Shown here: positions 49,601 through 60,668 of the stretch, piece by piece
How the letters are laid out: every line of letters begins with the position of its first letter
Position numbering within the stretch: the first letter of the stretch is position 1
NCBI GenBank assembly: GCA_013368375.1
Contig: JAACJP010000013.1
Location: 496,001-560,000 of the forward strand
DNA from: Tricholomella constricta
Lineage: Eukaryota; Basidiomycota; Agaricomycetes; Agaricales; Lyophyllaceae
Reading direction: 5' to 3'
DNA length: 64,000 nucleotides
Program-made: the position numbers and the translations under genes
Notes under the pieces: model-generated
Told to the model about the DNA's origin: nothing
The model's database searches: none
Seen by the model: only the letters and a program-made list of their open reading frames with translations

Positions 49601-50201
49601 ACCCCAACGCTGGACCGGCGGCGGAGCCCAAAGGTACTGTCTTCCCCTCCTTTCCAAGCCCTGCGCTCATGTATCGCCAATATCACCAGAGCCGCGACGG
49701 AAACGCATAGTCCTTCGGCCCCGGACGAAACCGACAGAGGCACCTGCTAACAAGTCGGAGTCTGAGAATGAAGAAGAAGAGATGCCGGCCGAGATGAGTG
49801 AGGAACAGGCCAAGGAGAAAATCGACGAAGACTTGAAGGAGTTCTTCGCCGTTCGAAACTTGGACGAAGCCGACCTGTACTTCTCGGGTCTCCCTGCCAT
49901 TCACCACTTTAGGCTTGTCGACAAGTTTACCTCGCGTGTCGTCGAAGCGAAGGAAGCCGATGCCCTGCTCCTCGCACAGTTCTTCGCCCGCGCGGTGGAA
50001 AAGGAATTGTGCTCTACTGCCGCATTCGAGGAAGGCCTTATGCCCATCGCGGAGGTCGTTGACGACATTGCGATCGACGCGCCGAAAGCTCTGGGCCTGT
50101 TCGCCACTGTCGTGAAGGCTGTTGGGCTTGACGAGGAGCGGAGGACGCGGCTTGCGTCCAAGTCCATGGACAACGAACAACTTCTTGCTCTGCTATCATA
50201 G
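46571..50201 (+). CDS. eIF4G-like paralogue with two MIF4G domains and an MA3 domain (mosaic duplicate, status uncertain)
   Basis: A copy of the 3' two-thirds of the neighbouring eIF4G, rearranged. It lacks the Ser/Pro-rich and KEEE-rich N-terminus. From about 46690 it matches parent 41580 onward: EIPETEEPAQEVLVETNK, the intron (about 46963-47020), the eIF4E-binding YDRGFLL, and the Gly/Ser linker. A junction near 47430 skips about 200 parental bases and joins to MIF4G-A (about 47440-48185). A short unique linker after an intron (48186-48241) leads to MIF4G-B (about 48355-49098). Introns 49099-49154 and 49236-49290 match the parent. One base lost near 49667 shifts the frame to TAG at 49708, yet a GT-AG pair at 49634-49689 would restore it into an intact MA3 domain ending at 50201. 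The 49099 donor is weakened (GTTATG instead of GTATGT). The first in-frame ATG is at 46571. It may be a live paralogue or a recent pseudogene. Confidence 0.62.
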
Positions 50202-50290
50202 AGTCTCCTAATAGTCCCGCATTGAATGCATCTGGTATCTTTCTGTTTACTCTCTTTATATCATGCAATTCACGTTCGTTTGTATTATCC
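46690..50290 (+). repeat. tandem segmental duplicate of eIF4G 41580-44570
   Basis: Coding exons, introns and the first part of the 3' UTR (for example the ATAGTCCCGCATTGAATGCA string after each stop) repeat those of eIF4G in the same orientation. Retention of introns and UTR shows a DNA-level duplication, not a retrocopy. The copy carries an additional internal MIF4G unit and one internal deletion. Confidence 0.88.
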
Positions 50291-50509
50291 TGCTACCAAC
50301 TTGGAGTGAGAAAGAAGAACTTGACGAGACACCGGCCAAAGTGATGTACCAACTTGAAGTACGGAGATCATCGACGACGTCGCGATCGACGCGCCCAAGC
50401 TCTGAGCCTGTTCGCTGAAGTCCTGAAGGGTGCAGAACTGGGCTGGGAGCAGAGAACGCGACTGTTCGAATCCATGGACGACCAACAAAATCTCATCCTG
50501 ATATCATAA
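50291..50509 (+). pseudogene. old, diverged MA3 tail of an eIF4G paralogue
   Basis: The stretch 50364-50509 encodes EIIDDVAIDAP, then after a frame slip LSLFAEVLKGAELGWEQRTR, then LFESMDDQQNLILIS and TAA. This aligns with the last 60 residues of the eIF4G MA3 domain, but is diverged and missing most of the domain. Its level of decay resembles that of the MIF4G fragment at 46186-46608. Confidence 0.75.
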
Positions 50510-50918
50510 AGATTTCCCCAACACCCTATACGAAACCATGCCATCGCATCGGCGGCCTCCCTTGGTAATTCAGAACCAACTGGTCCTTACTCGTACGCAA
50601 CTCATACAAAGCCATCCATCCACTAAAAGGGTGGAGACGGGTCTCAACCCTTTAGGGAACTCTCGCATGACAGCTCTATGTCGTTGGACGATGACTCAAT
50701 CTCGAATATGTAAGTGACTCCTACTGTATTTGATTGGCCAGCCATTGACTGAGGATCTCTGTCCAGCCTCCAACAAGACAACTCCACGATAACTGTACCA
50801 GGACGTATGCCTCTGAGACTATCATTTGGAACGACTGGGTTGTGTAGAATTGTGCCAACCAGCAGGATTGCAGTCCAGCCACTCTCTTCTTTCGACATAT
50901 TCTAGACGGGGCTGATCT

Positions 50919-51656
50919 CTATACCTCTGCAAGCTCGACATGCATAACTTTCAGTTCAGCGAGTTCCAGCATCTCTCCAATCAACCTCTTGATATCAGGT
51001 GTCGGACTCTTCACAACTTCCTCATGAGCCTTGTGGCGAAATAAATGAGTAAATGGGAGCTCTCGAGCTGAATGAACGGCGCTCGCCTCTTTTGATTCCC
51101 ATCCGACGATCATCACTAGTGTCTCTGGGTCGTTCGTCGCACCCCATGTAGCGGATAAGACTGCACTTGTATCTTGGCCAGTAAGGATATCCAGGTGGTC
51201 ACTAATGGATTCCTTCGTTGCTCCTGACTTCAATGTGATGAACACAAGCTCGACAACAGGTGCTCGAAACACTTCGATGCTGTCGTCCTTGAAATTGACT
51301 CGTAGATGTCCTTTGGTGCTCCCGACGTATAATGAAACCGCTTCTGTTAGCGTCTGTGAACTGGAGGCGGGGACCCCCCATTCTAAAAACGCTATCATAT
51401 CAGCAGCACCGAGAAATTCGGCGAGTCTTACTGGTAATGAGGTACGCTTCAGACTGGCTCTCATGCGAGCAGCCATGGAATGTGCTATATCCTTGGAATC
51501 AATCCTGTTCTGATACACTGCCTAGCAATAATCTACAAACCGCCGATCTTGGGCTTGTTTGATATTTTCGAAGGCTACGCTGAGGGTTCCAGATGGCTCC
51601 TGCAGGTAGCTCGCAGACGGGGAGAATGTAATTATCTCGACGAAATGGTCAGACAT
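50919..51656 (-). CDS. hypothetical protein with two dimeric alpha/beta-barrel-like repeats
   Basis: The start MSDHFVEIITFSPSASYL at 51656 gives a beta-strand and helix reminiscent of an antibiotic-biosynthesis-monooxygenase or stress-responsive barrel domain. A second unit begins PVVELVFITLKSGATKESIS with a helix and strand TLVMIVGWESKEA, then a helix-rich end to LKVMHVELAEV. This two-copy ferredoxin-like layout is common in small fungal proteins of unknown role. At least two introns are needed (near 51540 and around 51386-51433), and the first junction is not settled. The family call rests on the strand-helix pattern, not on catalytic residues. Confidence 0.52.
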
Positions 51657-51927
51657 GCTTGCTGTGGGACTAGCGAGTGGGGTCAATGTTCTAAAGTGGT
51701 CAGAACTTCTTGATATCTTTCATCGATAGACGGCTTGAACTATTAAGGTATGAATAGTATGACCTGGGAAGAGACGTGATGCTGTTGCTTGGATATTTCG
51801 ATCTCACCGGAGGAAGAATAGCTCAGGCTGCTCAGCTGTTACAGTCTTAACAGATACGTCTTCCCAATGGTCTACATCAATCAGACCTCGAACTTCGTAT
51901 GGCGTTAATAATTCCCAGGCAGCCAGG

Positions 51928-51945
51928 ACCAATTGGTATAAAAAC
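51928..51945 (+). promoter_or_regulatory. CCAAT and TATA elements upstream of the DUF952 gene
   Basis: ACCAATTGG is followed at once by TATAAAAA (51937-51944), about 60 bases before the start codon at 52005. The spacing fits a core promoter. Confidence 0.5.
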
Positions 51946-52004
51946 TTTTAGGCATTCCTTCACTGATTCTTCACTGCTCACAGCAAGTCAAGAGAAATTC
52001 TAAC

Positions 52005-52430
52005 ATGGCTGAATCGTTGAGCTCTAAACCGAACTACATCTACAAAATCGTCCCATCTTCCGCCCCTGTCCCCTTAAACCCCGCCGACCTTCCCGAGCGT
52101 CTACCCGTTAGCGCCATCGACCAGAACTCGGGATTCGTCCATCTCTCGACATCCGTCCAGATTCCGGGGACGCTCAAATTCTTTTTCAAAGACGATTCCC
52201 TCGTCTTTATTCTACGAATCAAGTACGACGCGTTCGAGGATAAAATCCGATGGGAGGATCCCAAGGCGGAGGTCTGCGGACCACGAGGCGGGGAGGGGAT
52301 GTTTCCCCATCTGTACAATGAACTCAAGCTGGGGAAGGATGAGATTGATCGCGTCGAGATACTGGAGAATGGAGAGGGTGGGTGGGATGCAGCTCTTGAG
52401 AAAGCGAATGGCGATTGGCTCGTTTGGTGA
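52005..52430 (+). CDS. DUF952 domain protein
   Basis: A single-exon protein of 141 residues starting MAESLSSKPNYIYKIVPSSA. The DUF952 family pattern is visible: YKI near the start, then SAIDQNSGFVHLSTSVQIPG (residues about 37-56), FFKDDSLVFILRI, and FPHLYNELKLGKDEID followed by a strand VEILENGEGGWD. The family is related by fold to ADP-ribosyl transferases but its reaction is not established. The length equals the domain, so it is complete. No introns, unlike nearly all its neighbours. Confidence 0.88.
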   Translation: MAESLSSKPNYIYKIVPSSAPVPLNPADLPERLPVSAIDQNSGFVHLSTSVQIPGTLKFFFKDDSLVFILRIKYDAFEDKIRWEDPKAEVCGPRGGEGMFPHLYNELKLGKDEIDRVEILENGEGGWDAALEKANGDWLVW

Positions 52431-52640
52431 ATAGAGATAAGACGAAGAAATATGTCTATCAATCTAGGGTTGCGCTTCCGGACGCCTAGTACACACCGAT
52501 GCAAGTTGAAAATACACCTCATCAAGGAAGGAGAAATCGCAAATCAGTCATTGAATTGATTATCACTCGCACACTCGCCCGAGTAACCCAAAATAATTGC
52601 ATCAGATACATATATCAATGTCAAACACGAGGCGGGTATC

Positions 52641-53994
52641 CTAGGAGATAACTGTAAGTTCCTTTGATGAATCTGAACGGAATATGGAAGTAAGGCCCGA
52701 GGGTTGTTTCTTCAAGTTTGCAGCAGATCCACCGCCCATCACTGTGGTACGCTGGTCCTCTGAACTAGAGACATTCCCATGACTGTGCGAAGCAGGGACA
52801 CCAAATTCCAAAGTCGTTGTGGCACGGCTACGGGTCTGAACCGTGCCAGTAAATGCACGACCTTCTGCCACACGGAGGATGATAAGAAGTTGTGCTATGC
52901 CCTGAATTCGCGAAGAACGCAGGCTTGGTCAGATGCCATTAGATCATGAAACATGGCGACGGACCTGTACGTGGCTGATAGACAGGAATATGAGATTTGA
53001 ACAGTTGGAATGTGTGGCGAAGGAAGCGATGTATAGGACTCCAAGCACGGAGTACATGGCCGCCGACTCCACAATCATAGCAATGATGGTGATATATGTG
53101 CCGGCTTGCTCCTTCCCCATGTTCCTCTTGACATCTCCGTGGGCCATGAGAAGCCTGGTAACGACAAGGAGGGTATATAGGATGTTCGTGCCCACCGTAA
53201 GGCTTAGGTACGCAATTTGAACATTAATATCATAGAAATCCTTGACTGGGAATATGTCAGTAACGAGGGGAAGAGCGTCACAAGTTGCAACTTACTGCGT
53301 GATTGTACAAGGACAAGGACGGACATCGCTATGCCAGGCTGATGAGACTTGTACACACCAGCTTTATACAACGACTCACCAATGGACCCCAGAAATAGGC
53401 TGGTCATGAGAACGACCACAGCAATGTTGCGATCCCAGATGATAATACAGCGGTAGAGCTATGGCAAACCTCAGTATTGAAGCAAGAATCCACGACGAGA
53501 AGCGTACCAATAGTGCAGACATGAACCATTCCATAACGTAGTAGCTAGAAGTCTCGCTGAATTTAACCGGCTGCTGGCCATAAAAGCGCGGACACTCACC
53601 AAGATAGAGCCATACGGTTGATCCAAAAGTCAAGTTCGGTAGTTATGAGCACTGGTGGTCCACCAGGAACATCTCTGCTATCGATCCATATAGTCTGCGT
53701 GTATTTCGCGTTGCCTGCAAATCCGATTGTCGCCAGGATGAAAGTAATGATGATATACGAAAGCAGAACGAGGTGCGTAAATGCGGCGCGTTGACGAGCT
53801 TTCTTAACGAGCGAGATGATGGCTTGCATCGTGAGCAAAAAGTATACTCCTGAGCAAGTAAGTGTGTATGAGATGATCCCAAGTGCACAGACAAGAGGAG
53901 GATGAATCATACCATACGAGACGCCACCAAGGAGCATCCCGTTGAAGCGGGAGCGTTCTAGCCACAAGTCCGTGTCTGGAGTGCCAGAGGACAT
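52641..53994 (-). CDS. seven-helix integral membrane protein (basidiomycete type)
   Basis: Starts MSSGTPDTDLWLERSRFNG at 53994. Splicing yields seven hydrophobic segments: YFLLTMQAIISLV, LVLLSYIIITFILATIGF, YVMEWFMSALL, VVVLMTSLFLGSIG, IAYLSLTVGTNILYTLLVV, YITIIAMIVESAAMYSVLG and FLSISHVQGIAQLLIILRVA. The cytosolic tail is Ser/Thr-rich and ends SKELTVIS. The layout resembles the large family of unnamed GPCR-like seven-helix proteins of mushrooms. Ligand and function unknown. Introns fall between helices and keep the frame. Confidence 0.75.
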
Positions 53995-55606
53995 GACCGC
54001 CGATACAGAATTGCAGCCAGTACAAGACAGTCAATATAGATATTTAAAGGCGCCCGTATCTACCAACCCAATTTAGAATTAAGGGCCGGGTGAGCTACAT
54101 CCCGAGTTTCGTATCGAGAACCTTCGAGGGCTCTGACAGCGCGGAGGGTCTTGAAACGATCAAAAAAACATGTATCAGGATGTCAAAAGCACGCCACAGC
54201 GCGTGTAGAGGAGCGCGACTTATCAGGAAAGAGTTCTGTTCACATGGCGAGCAGAATCGTAAGTTTTTACGAGGATTGAAGCCGATTGATTAAGACTGCA
54301 TGAAGACTGTGAGTAGATCAAGCAGTCTAGGTTTTTGATGAGCTTCCCAGTATACGAAAGTTGGAGTCGAATGATGAAGATTGAATGAAGACTGCGGCAG
54401 TCTAACAAAGATGCTGAACTATTAACGTAAGCCGTAGTGGTGTTTGAATGGCAGCTCCAAGACGGTAGGAACATATGAACGGCATCTCGTGGCCGTGTCC
54501 GACGGAATATTTTTAGGTCCCTTCTGTAAGATGATCATACGTAATAGTGGTAACAGCCATTGCAATGACATCCAAGATCCAACTCACGATGGATTCCTAA
54601 GTTGACCCTAGCTGTTCTCGCGGCAACCTTCTATTGGCAGTTACAATGGTGGGGATAAAGAACACTATGTGCTCAGTTATGACTTCACTCGGCAGTCAAG
54701 GTTTACCTATTTCTCTCGCGCCACGGCATTCGTTTGACAAACGAAGAACTGAAGCAAGATCTGAAGTTTAACAATTGAAGGACAATTGAAGTTGAAGTCG
54801 AAGAGAGAAAGGCGTCGACAATCACCGAGAGCCTTGGAGCGTAATTTTTTCTAACGCAATTACTCTCGAGCTCTTTTATGTGAATAGTACCGGAATTGAT
54901 TTGACTGATGGTTTTCGACAGACATCTAAGGCTGTGATACGCAGTCCACCCGCCGAATGTTAGTGGCCGCAATCGGCGACTTCGCGAGCTGGGTGCACCG
55001 AATCCTTGTATCGCAACGATGCCACGTAGTCTACAGATACTCTCTTACTCTAACTATCATCGTCGTAACGCGCAAACGTAACATACCACACACTACGTCC
55101 ACTTTCTTTTATCCGCTCGCAACGCCGATCTACGTTCCTGGTTGTTGACTTTGTGATCACTGTGCCCAAGTTTCCATAGTTCAATTCTCCTCGATACCTT
55201 GTCATACTGGATAGATTCCGATAAGAGCCTACCTAGCTATTTTCATACTGCTGAAATCTCCGGTCGACCCTTGCTTGTTACAGCGCTTTCAGGGCCAGCT
55301 TTGCCTAAATCACCCACGTTCGTTCAAATCCGTCGCTCTTGAATGCAACGAGATTGAAATATTTGAAACAGGGGCTGTTATGGCCTGACGCAGGACTCCT
55401 TCAGACGACAGTGGCTCAGTGAGTAGAATCAAGTGCCTCGGTTGTCTTTCGTAGAGAGGTGAATAGGAGAGGCTTTAATATCTTGGAGTGCCTTTATCTT
55501 TATATAAGTGCTGATCCGTGTTGGCCGATCGTCATGAATTCATTGCCGAACAAATTGGAACTGCGTCCACTGGCAAATTTCAACTTGTCGTACGTCACCC
55601 CAAACC
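53995..55606. other. Gene-poor region, 1.6 kb
   Basis: Lies between divergent genes. Short frames without motifs. Small palindromes such as AGACTGCGGCAGTCT near 54391 occur but no larger repeat pair was found. Confidence 0.5.
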
Positions 55607-58600
55607 ATGTCCCAGGTCAACATCACCGACGACGACGAGGAGGATGGGGGCCCAATGTGGTGGAGAAAGATCAGGAAACATCTCAACTTCTATCGCATTC
55701 ATGTCATGTACTAGTGAGTGGTTCATACATATCGGGCGTCTGTTCCACAGTAACCAGAAAGATTTTAGCATATTCACACCTCTTATTTTCTCCGGCATCT
55801 TCTACGCCAGTAATGGAAGATATCCCATCTCATATATAGACTCCCTCTTCGCCTGTGTCAGCGCAATGACAGTCTGTGGGCTGGTAACGATTAATCTGAG
55901 TGCCCTGACTGGATGGCAGCAGGCTATCCTGTTCATTCAAATGTGTATCGGTAGCCCCGTACGTCATTCTCTTGTTACTGGATTCCCCAGATCGCTCAGA
56001 TTTGCGTAGATCCTTGTTTCCTGGGTGGTGGTCTATCAAAGGAGGTAAGCTAACGCGAAAATCCCGCAGAACAATGCTGATATGCCAACAAAGGCACTAC
56101 TTCGCCATTAAATTTAGACACGTACTCAAAGCCAACGCGGAGAAAAAGGCGGCGGAAGCCTTGGCTCATGCAGGAAAGCGTGAAACTAACTGGCCCAACC
56201 GGATTTCCACATTTCTTCGTGGGGGCCGTACTGATTTCTCGGTCGTCACTGAGGTCACTGAGAAACGAGACGCGGAAAAGAAGAAAGGGATCATTCGAAA
56301 GTTAAGGCCAGATATGATTAGAAGGATGGACGATGAACCAAGGCGAATCAATCCCAGTGGTTTTGCGGTCCCCTTGAAGAAAGCGACCACCACACACATC
56401 TCGCAACCCGGCCACCTCTCGTTTGCCCCTTCTTCTTCGAACCATGAACATATACCACAATCTACGTCAAGGCTGAGCAGTACCGGCTATGACGGAGAAA
56501 GCAAGAGAAGGTGAGTTGGGCTAATCGACAGATTCTGCCTGGCTAACCCATTCCATGTAGCCATTTCCGCCGATTGTCGGACCCTGGAGTGCCCTCCCGG
56601 CCAGCATCTCCTATCGGTGGTGGGTCACGATTGTTCTGCGCCAATTCTGAATCCTTACCTCTCCCCTCTGCAGCTTTCCCTCGATCAGACACGATGCATG
56701 ATAAACCTATAGCCCCTCCTCTTGTATCACCAGAGTTTTCCAAGACATTCACTCGCACGCAAACCATCGAATTCGCCCCCAACGTCCCACGCCGTCGCGG
56801 TAGAGTAGCAAGAGGGCTAGCGGAAGACGAGATTTTAGAGAACGACAGACTGGAGCCGGAAGCCGTACAACACCACACTGACCGCAGTGGGTATTCGCAA
56901 TAATCATGCGACCCGTCACTGATCATCCATCAGGATCGATGCACAGTCGCCGTGCATCTCTGTCCCGCCAACCATCTGTAGCCACCGGATACACAAATCG
57001 AACACGCGGGTCAATGAGCTACAAACACCGCGGATTCGGAGGGTTTCCAATGCCTTATACTATCATCACCAACCTCTTTTCTCGTCTCTTCCCAAAGTTC
57101 AGGCGAAGGCTGACAAGGACGGTTACGATCCCAGCGACGATGTCTCTAGTTTCGCAGAACAGAGATGACGTTCCCCCTGGCGCAAAAGCTGTGCCATATA
57201 TATCCTTCAGTGCGATTGTTGGTCGCAATTCTGCTTTCCAGCACCTGTCGCACGAAGAGATGGAAGAGCTCGGAGGCGTGGAGTATCGAGCACTAAACGC
57301 TTTGCTCTGGATCATTGGCGGGGTAGGCGTTGACTTGACTCCCGTGTACCGCGCTAAAACTTTCATAGTATCACATTATAACGCAACTTGTAACTTTTAT
57401 TGTAATCGCCCCGTACATCTCTATGCCCAAGTGGCATGAAAACTTTGTCCCGCCCGCGGAGATACGTCCTCAGAACACTGTATGGTACGTATTTGTGTTC
57501 TTTGAAACCACTTTTGGCCAAGCTTACTCCAACAGGTTCTCAATGTTTCAATCCGTTTCGGCCTATACAAACACGGGGATGTCACTCGTTGATCATTCAA
57601 TGGTTCCATTTCAAACGGCTTACCCTATGGTCTTCTTCATGGCTTTTCTCATTCTGGCTGGAAACACGGCCTTCGTGAGTCAAGATACTTCGTATTTAAC
57701 ATAAGAGGACTAATTAGATATGTACTCATAGCCTGTATTGTGAGTGACCTTTCTTTGAAGTGCCCCTTTACTAACATCGAAGTTGAACAGCTTGCGTTTC
57801 ACAATGTGAGAGAAACGTTGAAATATTGATGGCCATGTTGATCACCTTTTTGTCAGATGGGTATCCACGAAGTGTGTCCCGAGGACATCCCGAGCGAACG
57901 AAACTCTCCACTTCCTTTTGGATCATCCACGAAGATGCTTTATCTTCCTCTTTCCTTCACATCAAACTTGGTTTCTTCTGACGATTGTATTGGCACTCAC
58001 GTATGCTCTTGCCTTTTTTCTTACCGCAGTGTCATGTTGATTTCCATGCTGATCTCCATGGTCATTAGTTTCACCGATTGGTTCTTCTTTATGGTCCTGG
58101 ACATCGGCGACCCAGAGACAGATGCAATACCGCTAGGCACAAGATTCGTTGTGGGCTTGTTCCAAGGCATCGCTGTCCGATCTGCCGGATTCTCAGCAGT
58201 AAGCATCGCTACTCTAGCTGCTGCGATCAAGTTTGTCTTTCACTTCTTTTCCTCCTTTACAATCAAATGACACACTTAACAGGGTCCTCTACGTGGTCAT
58301 GATGTACATTAGTGTCTGTGAGTATCAAGATTGCTATCCCGATGCAAAGCGCTCAACGTGGCTTACCAGTCCCAATTGCTATGAGGTTTCATAATATTTT
58401 TGTTCATGCAATCGTCCCTAACATCTTACTTATAGCATACGATCAACGAATGTCTACGAAGAACAATCATTGGGGATTTTTCCAGAGGATAATGACATTG
58501 ACGAGGAGGATTTTCAGGCCACCGGCCCAAGAGTGGCGGTCTGGAGTCGATATCTCGCAATGCATGCTCGAAAACAGCTCGCATTTGGTATGTTGTCGAG

Positions 58601-59249
58601 AATTATTGTATTTTACACCGAGCTGATTGAAGCAGATATGTGGTGGCTTGGTTTGGCCTTATTCGTGGTCTGCATGAATGAGGTTCGCTGTATGGCTCTT
58701 GAAATCGTGAATCATTCTGACCCCCTTTCAGCGTCACAATCTCGACGATCCGGCGAGTGCAATTTGGTTCAACATATTCTCTGTTGGTAAGCCGCTTTGT
58801 TTACATCCCGCAAACCATTTCTGACAACCTCTCCAGTGTTCGAAATTGTCTCCGCGTATGGAACTGTCGGACTCAGCCTTGGCACACCTAACGTGAGCCT
58901 CAGCTTGCTACGATATTCATATTTGTATATCTGATTCTCGTAGGACAATTTCTCTTTTGCTGGCGAACTGAAATCATTTTCCAAATTCATCCTAATTCTG
59001 GTCATGATTCGAGGTCGCCATCGAATTCTGCCAGTCGCGATCGACCGAGCTGTCATGCTTCCTTCGGAGTTACAGAGGCAGCTCGACCAGGACGTCGACA
59101 ACAGGAGCCAGTTCAATGTGGCATCGGCCAGTCATGTGGGCGACGATGACGCCTACGATTTGCGCTCCGATCAGAGGCGACACTCTGTACAGATGGCCGA
59201 GAACAGATCTCAACATCGCGAGGGTGACAACTCGCTCTTTTCATCGTAG
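55607..59249 (+). CDS. TRK1: TRK family potassium transporter
   Basis: Plasma-membrane K+ uptake system of the Trk/Ktr/HKT superfamily. The start MSQVNITDDDEEDGGPMWW at 55607 leads to FYRIHVMYY and, after an intron ending TTTTAG, FTPLIFSGIFYASNG, the first membrane helix. SYIDSLFACVSAMTVCGLVT is the first selectivity-filter segment. A long hydrophilic loop (about 56060-57200), typical of fungal TRK1, follows. The later membrane parts include ALNALLWIIGG joined to QLVTFIVIAPYISMPKW, SVSAYTNTGMSLVDHSM (second filter), FTDWFFFMVLDIGDP, VVGLFQGIAVRSAGFSAVSI (third), and FEIVSAYGTVGLSLGTP (fourth filter). The cytosolic tail ends HREGDNSLFSS at 59249. One splice near 56887-56933 uses a weak donor (GTGGGT). 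Confidence 0.9.
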
Positions 59250-59802
59250 GTTTGATATCCTGCTTTTCGCTTTATTCGCCGCCACATAGACCCTACATAC
59301 CCAGCCTACTCCTAGACTTAAGTTATCATATCTGCGGATAATTGTTACACGTTTGTTTCATGCATGTCTACCTCCTGCTTTCACGTTGAGCAGGCACTTT
59401 AAAGCGATCAAGGGAAGACAGCTTGGACGTGGCACGTCGAAGTACCACGAAGTTTCAGCATTGCTTGGAGCTCCGAACACGCGCAATCCATGCGCGGACC
59501 ATACGTGATCAGTGCCCAGTGGTCTGCTTTCGGCTTATCAGCACAATCGAAGCCATGGAGGTTATCATGAGGCAGACACGAGGCACGCTAAAGTGACTCC
59601 CCCTTTACAGATGACTGCGTGCTACAAAAGCCCCTTTGCCACAGCGCCTGAAGTCATCCAGACACCCGATCTTCACCAGCAACTCAGAAATGAACATCAG
59701 CCATTCAACATTTATGCAACATGACATGAACAAGGTGCGTCGCGATTGTGCCCATTTTTGAAATAAGCTCACAGAACGATATAGGGAAGTGTTGCGTTCG
59801 AA
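59250..59802. other. Intergenic region, 0.55 kb
   Basis: 3' region of the TRK gene and 5' region of the small gene at 59803. A short open frame (59512-59724) has no motif. Nothing else seen. Confidence 0.45.
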
Positions 59803-60463
59803 ATGGACCTTTGTGATCTCTTGCGCACCATGAGACTCTCAACAGAGAAGGTGAATGAATGCATGCGTTCGCCGTTAAGTACACGCCCCTGACTCTCTCC
59901 GGAGAAAGACACTGGAAAGCGGCGTGCACGACGCTCTTATGCAAGAAAATCCGAACTACTCAGTAAGCATACCTCTTGACGAAGCGCACATACCGCGCCA
60001 CTAACGCGCACATGCCCAGATGGGCGAAATCTCGGGATTCTCAAACTCAAGCCTGCGCTCCTCCTCCGGCAACAGCGAGTTGTACGGCTGCGAGTATCTG
60101 CAAACCATTCGACGGCAGTTAGACAGCTATGCCACAACCAACGGGGAGTATCTCGAGGCGATATTCACCCATCGCGAAATATTCTCGTCCTATCCCGCCG
60201 CGCACCATCAATGCGCCCGCGGGTTCAGTGATATAGCCCACATGCTTGAGCAGCGGACATGGAGGGCGGATCGCGACGCGGATACGGAGGCGGTGACGGC
60301 TTTCCGACATGAAGCATGTTCGATTGCGGCGTCGATGTGAGTCTTGGGTATCTGTAATGGGCTGTTAGATGACCTTGCTGACTGCCATCCTAGGCCCTCG
60401 ACGTCTAAACAGGCTTCTTTCAATAGGCATTCCTCGTATGTCTGTATGATGCCAGCCATGTAA
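59803..60463 (+). CDS. small hypothetical protein, unknown function
   Basis: Not recognised. Splicing gives MDLCDLLRTMRLSTEK, then TLESGVHDALMQENPNYS, then MGEISGFSNSSLRSSSGNSE and ELYGCEYLQTIRRQLDSYA, with a helical middle (EYLEAIFTHREIFSSYPAAH, RGFSDIAHMLEQRTWRADRD). The last intron (60338-60396) leads to PSTSKQASFNRHSS and a stop at 60461-60463. Three introns with good borders (59852-59911, 59962-60018, 60338-60396) keep the frame, which supports a real gene of about 160 residues. No signal peptide or membrane helix. Confidence 0.55.
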
Positions 60464-60668
60464 TCAGGCGTACCAACCTACGAGCGGAGAGGCAAGGACT
60501 GTTGGACGGAATTACCTTGGCTTTGTGGGCTGGTTGTTGGACTGGCATTTTGTAATCATCTAGTATATTTTCGCGATAATGGGCAATGCAAAGCTTTCTA
60601 TTCCTGTATGTTGAAGAGATTCAAGGAGATCAGGATGGGTATGTGACGTAAAGGGTTGCGATTATGCT

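Noticed and set aside
50644..50898. 84-codon minus-strand frame after the barrel-like gene
   Set aside because: No motif, no splice support, and it is right next to decayed eIF4G sequence. It may be real but cannot be supported.
55960..56050. Apparent frame break in the TRK gene
   Set aside because: Two introns (one ending in TTTGCGTAG near 56010, one starting GTAAGC at about 56045) restore the expected ILVSWVVVYQRR segment, so the gene is intact there.
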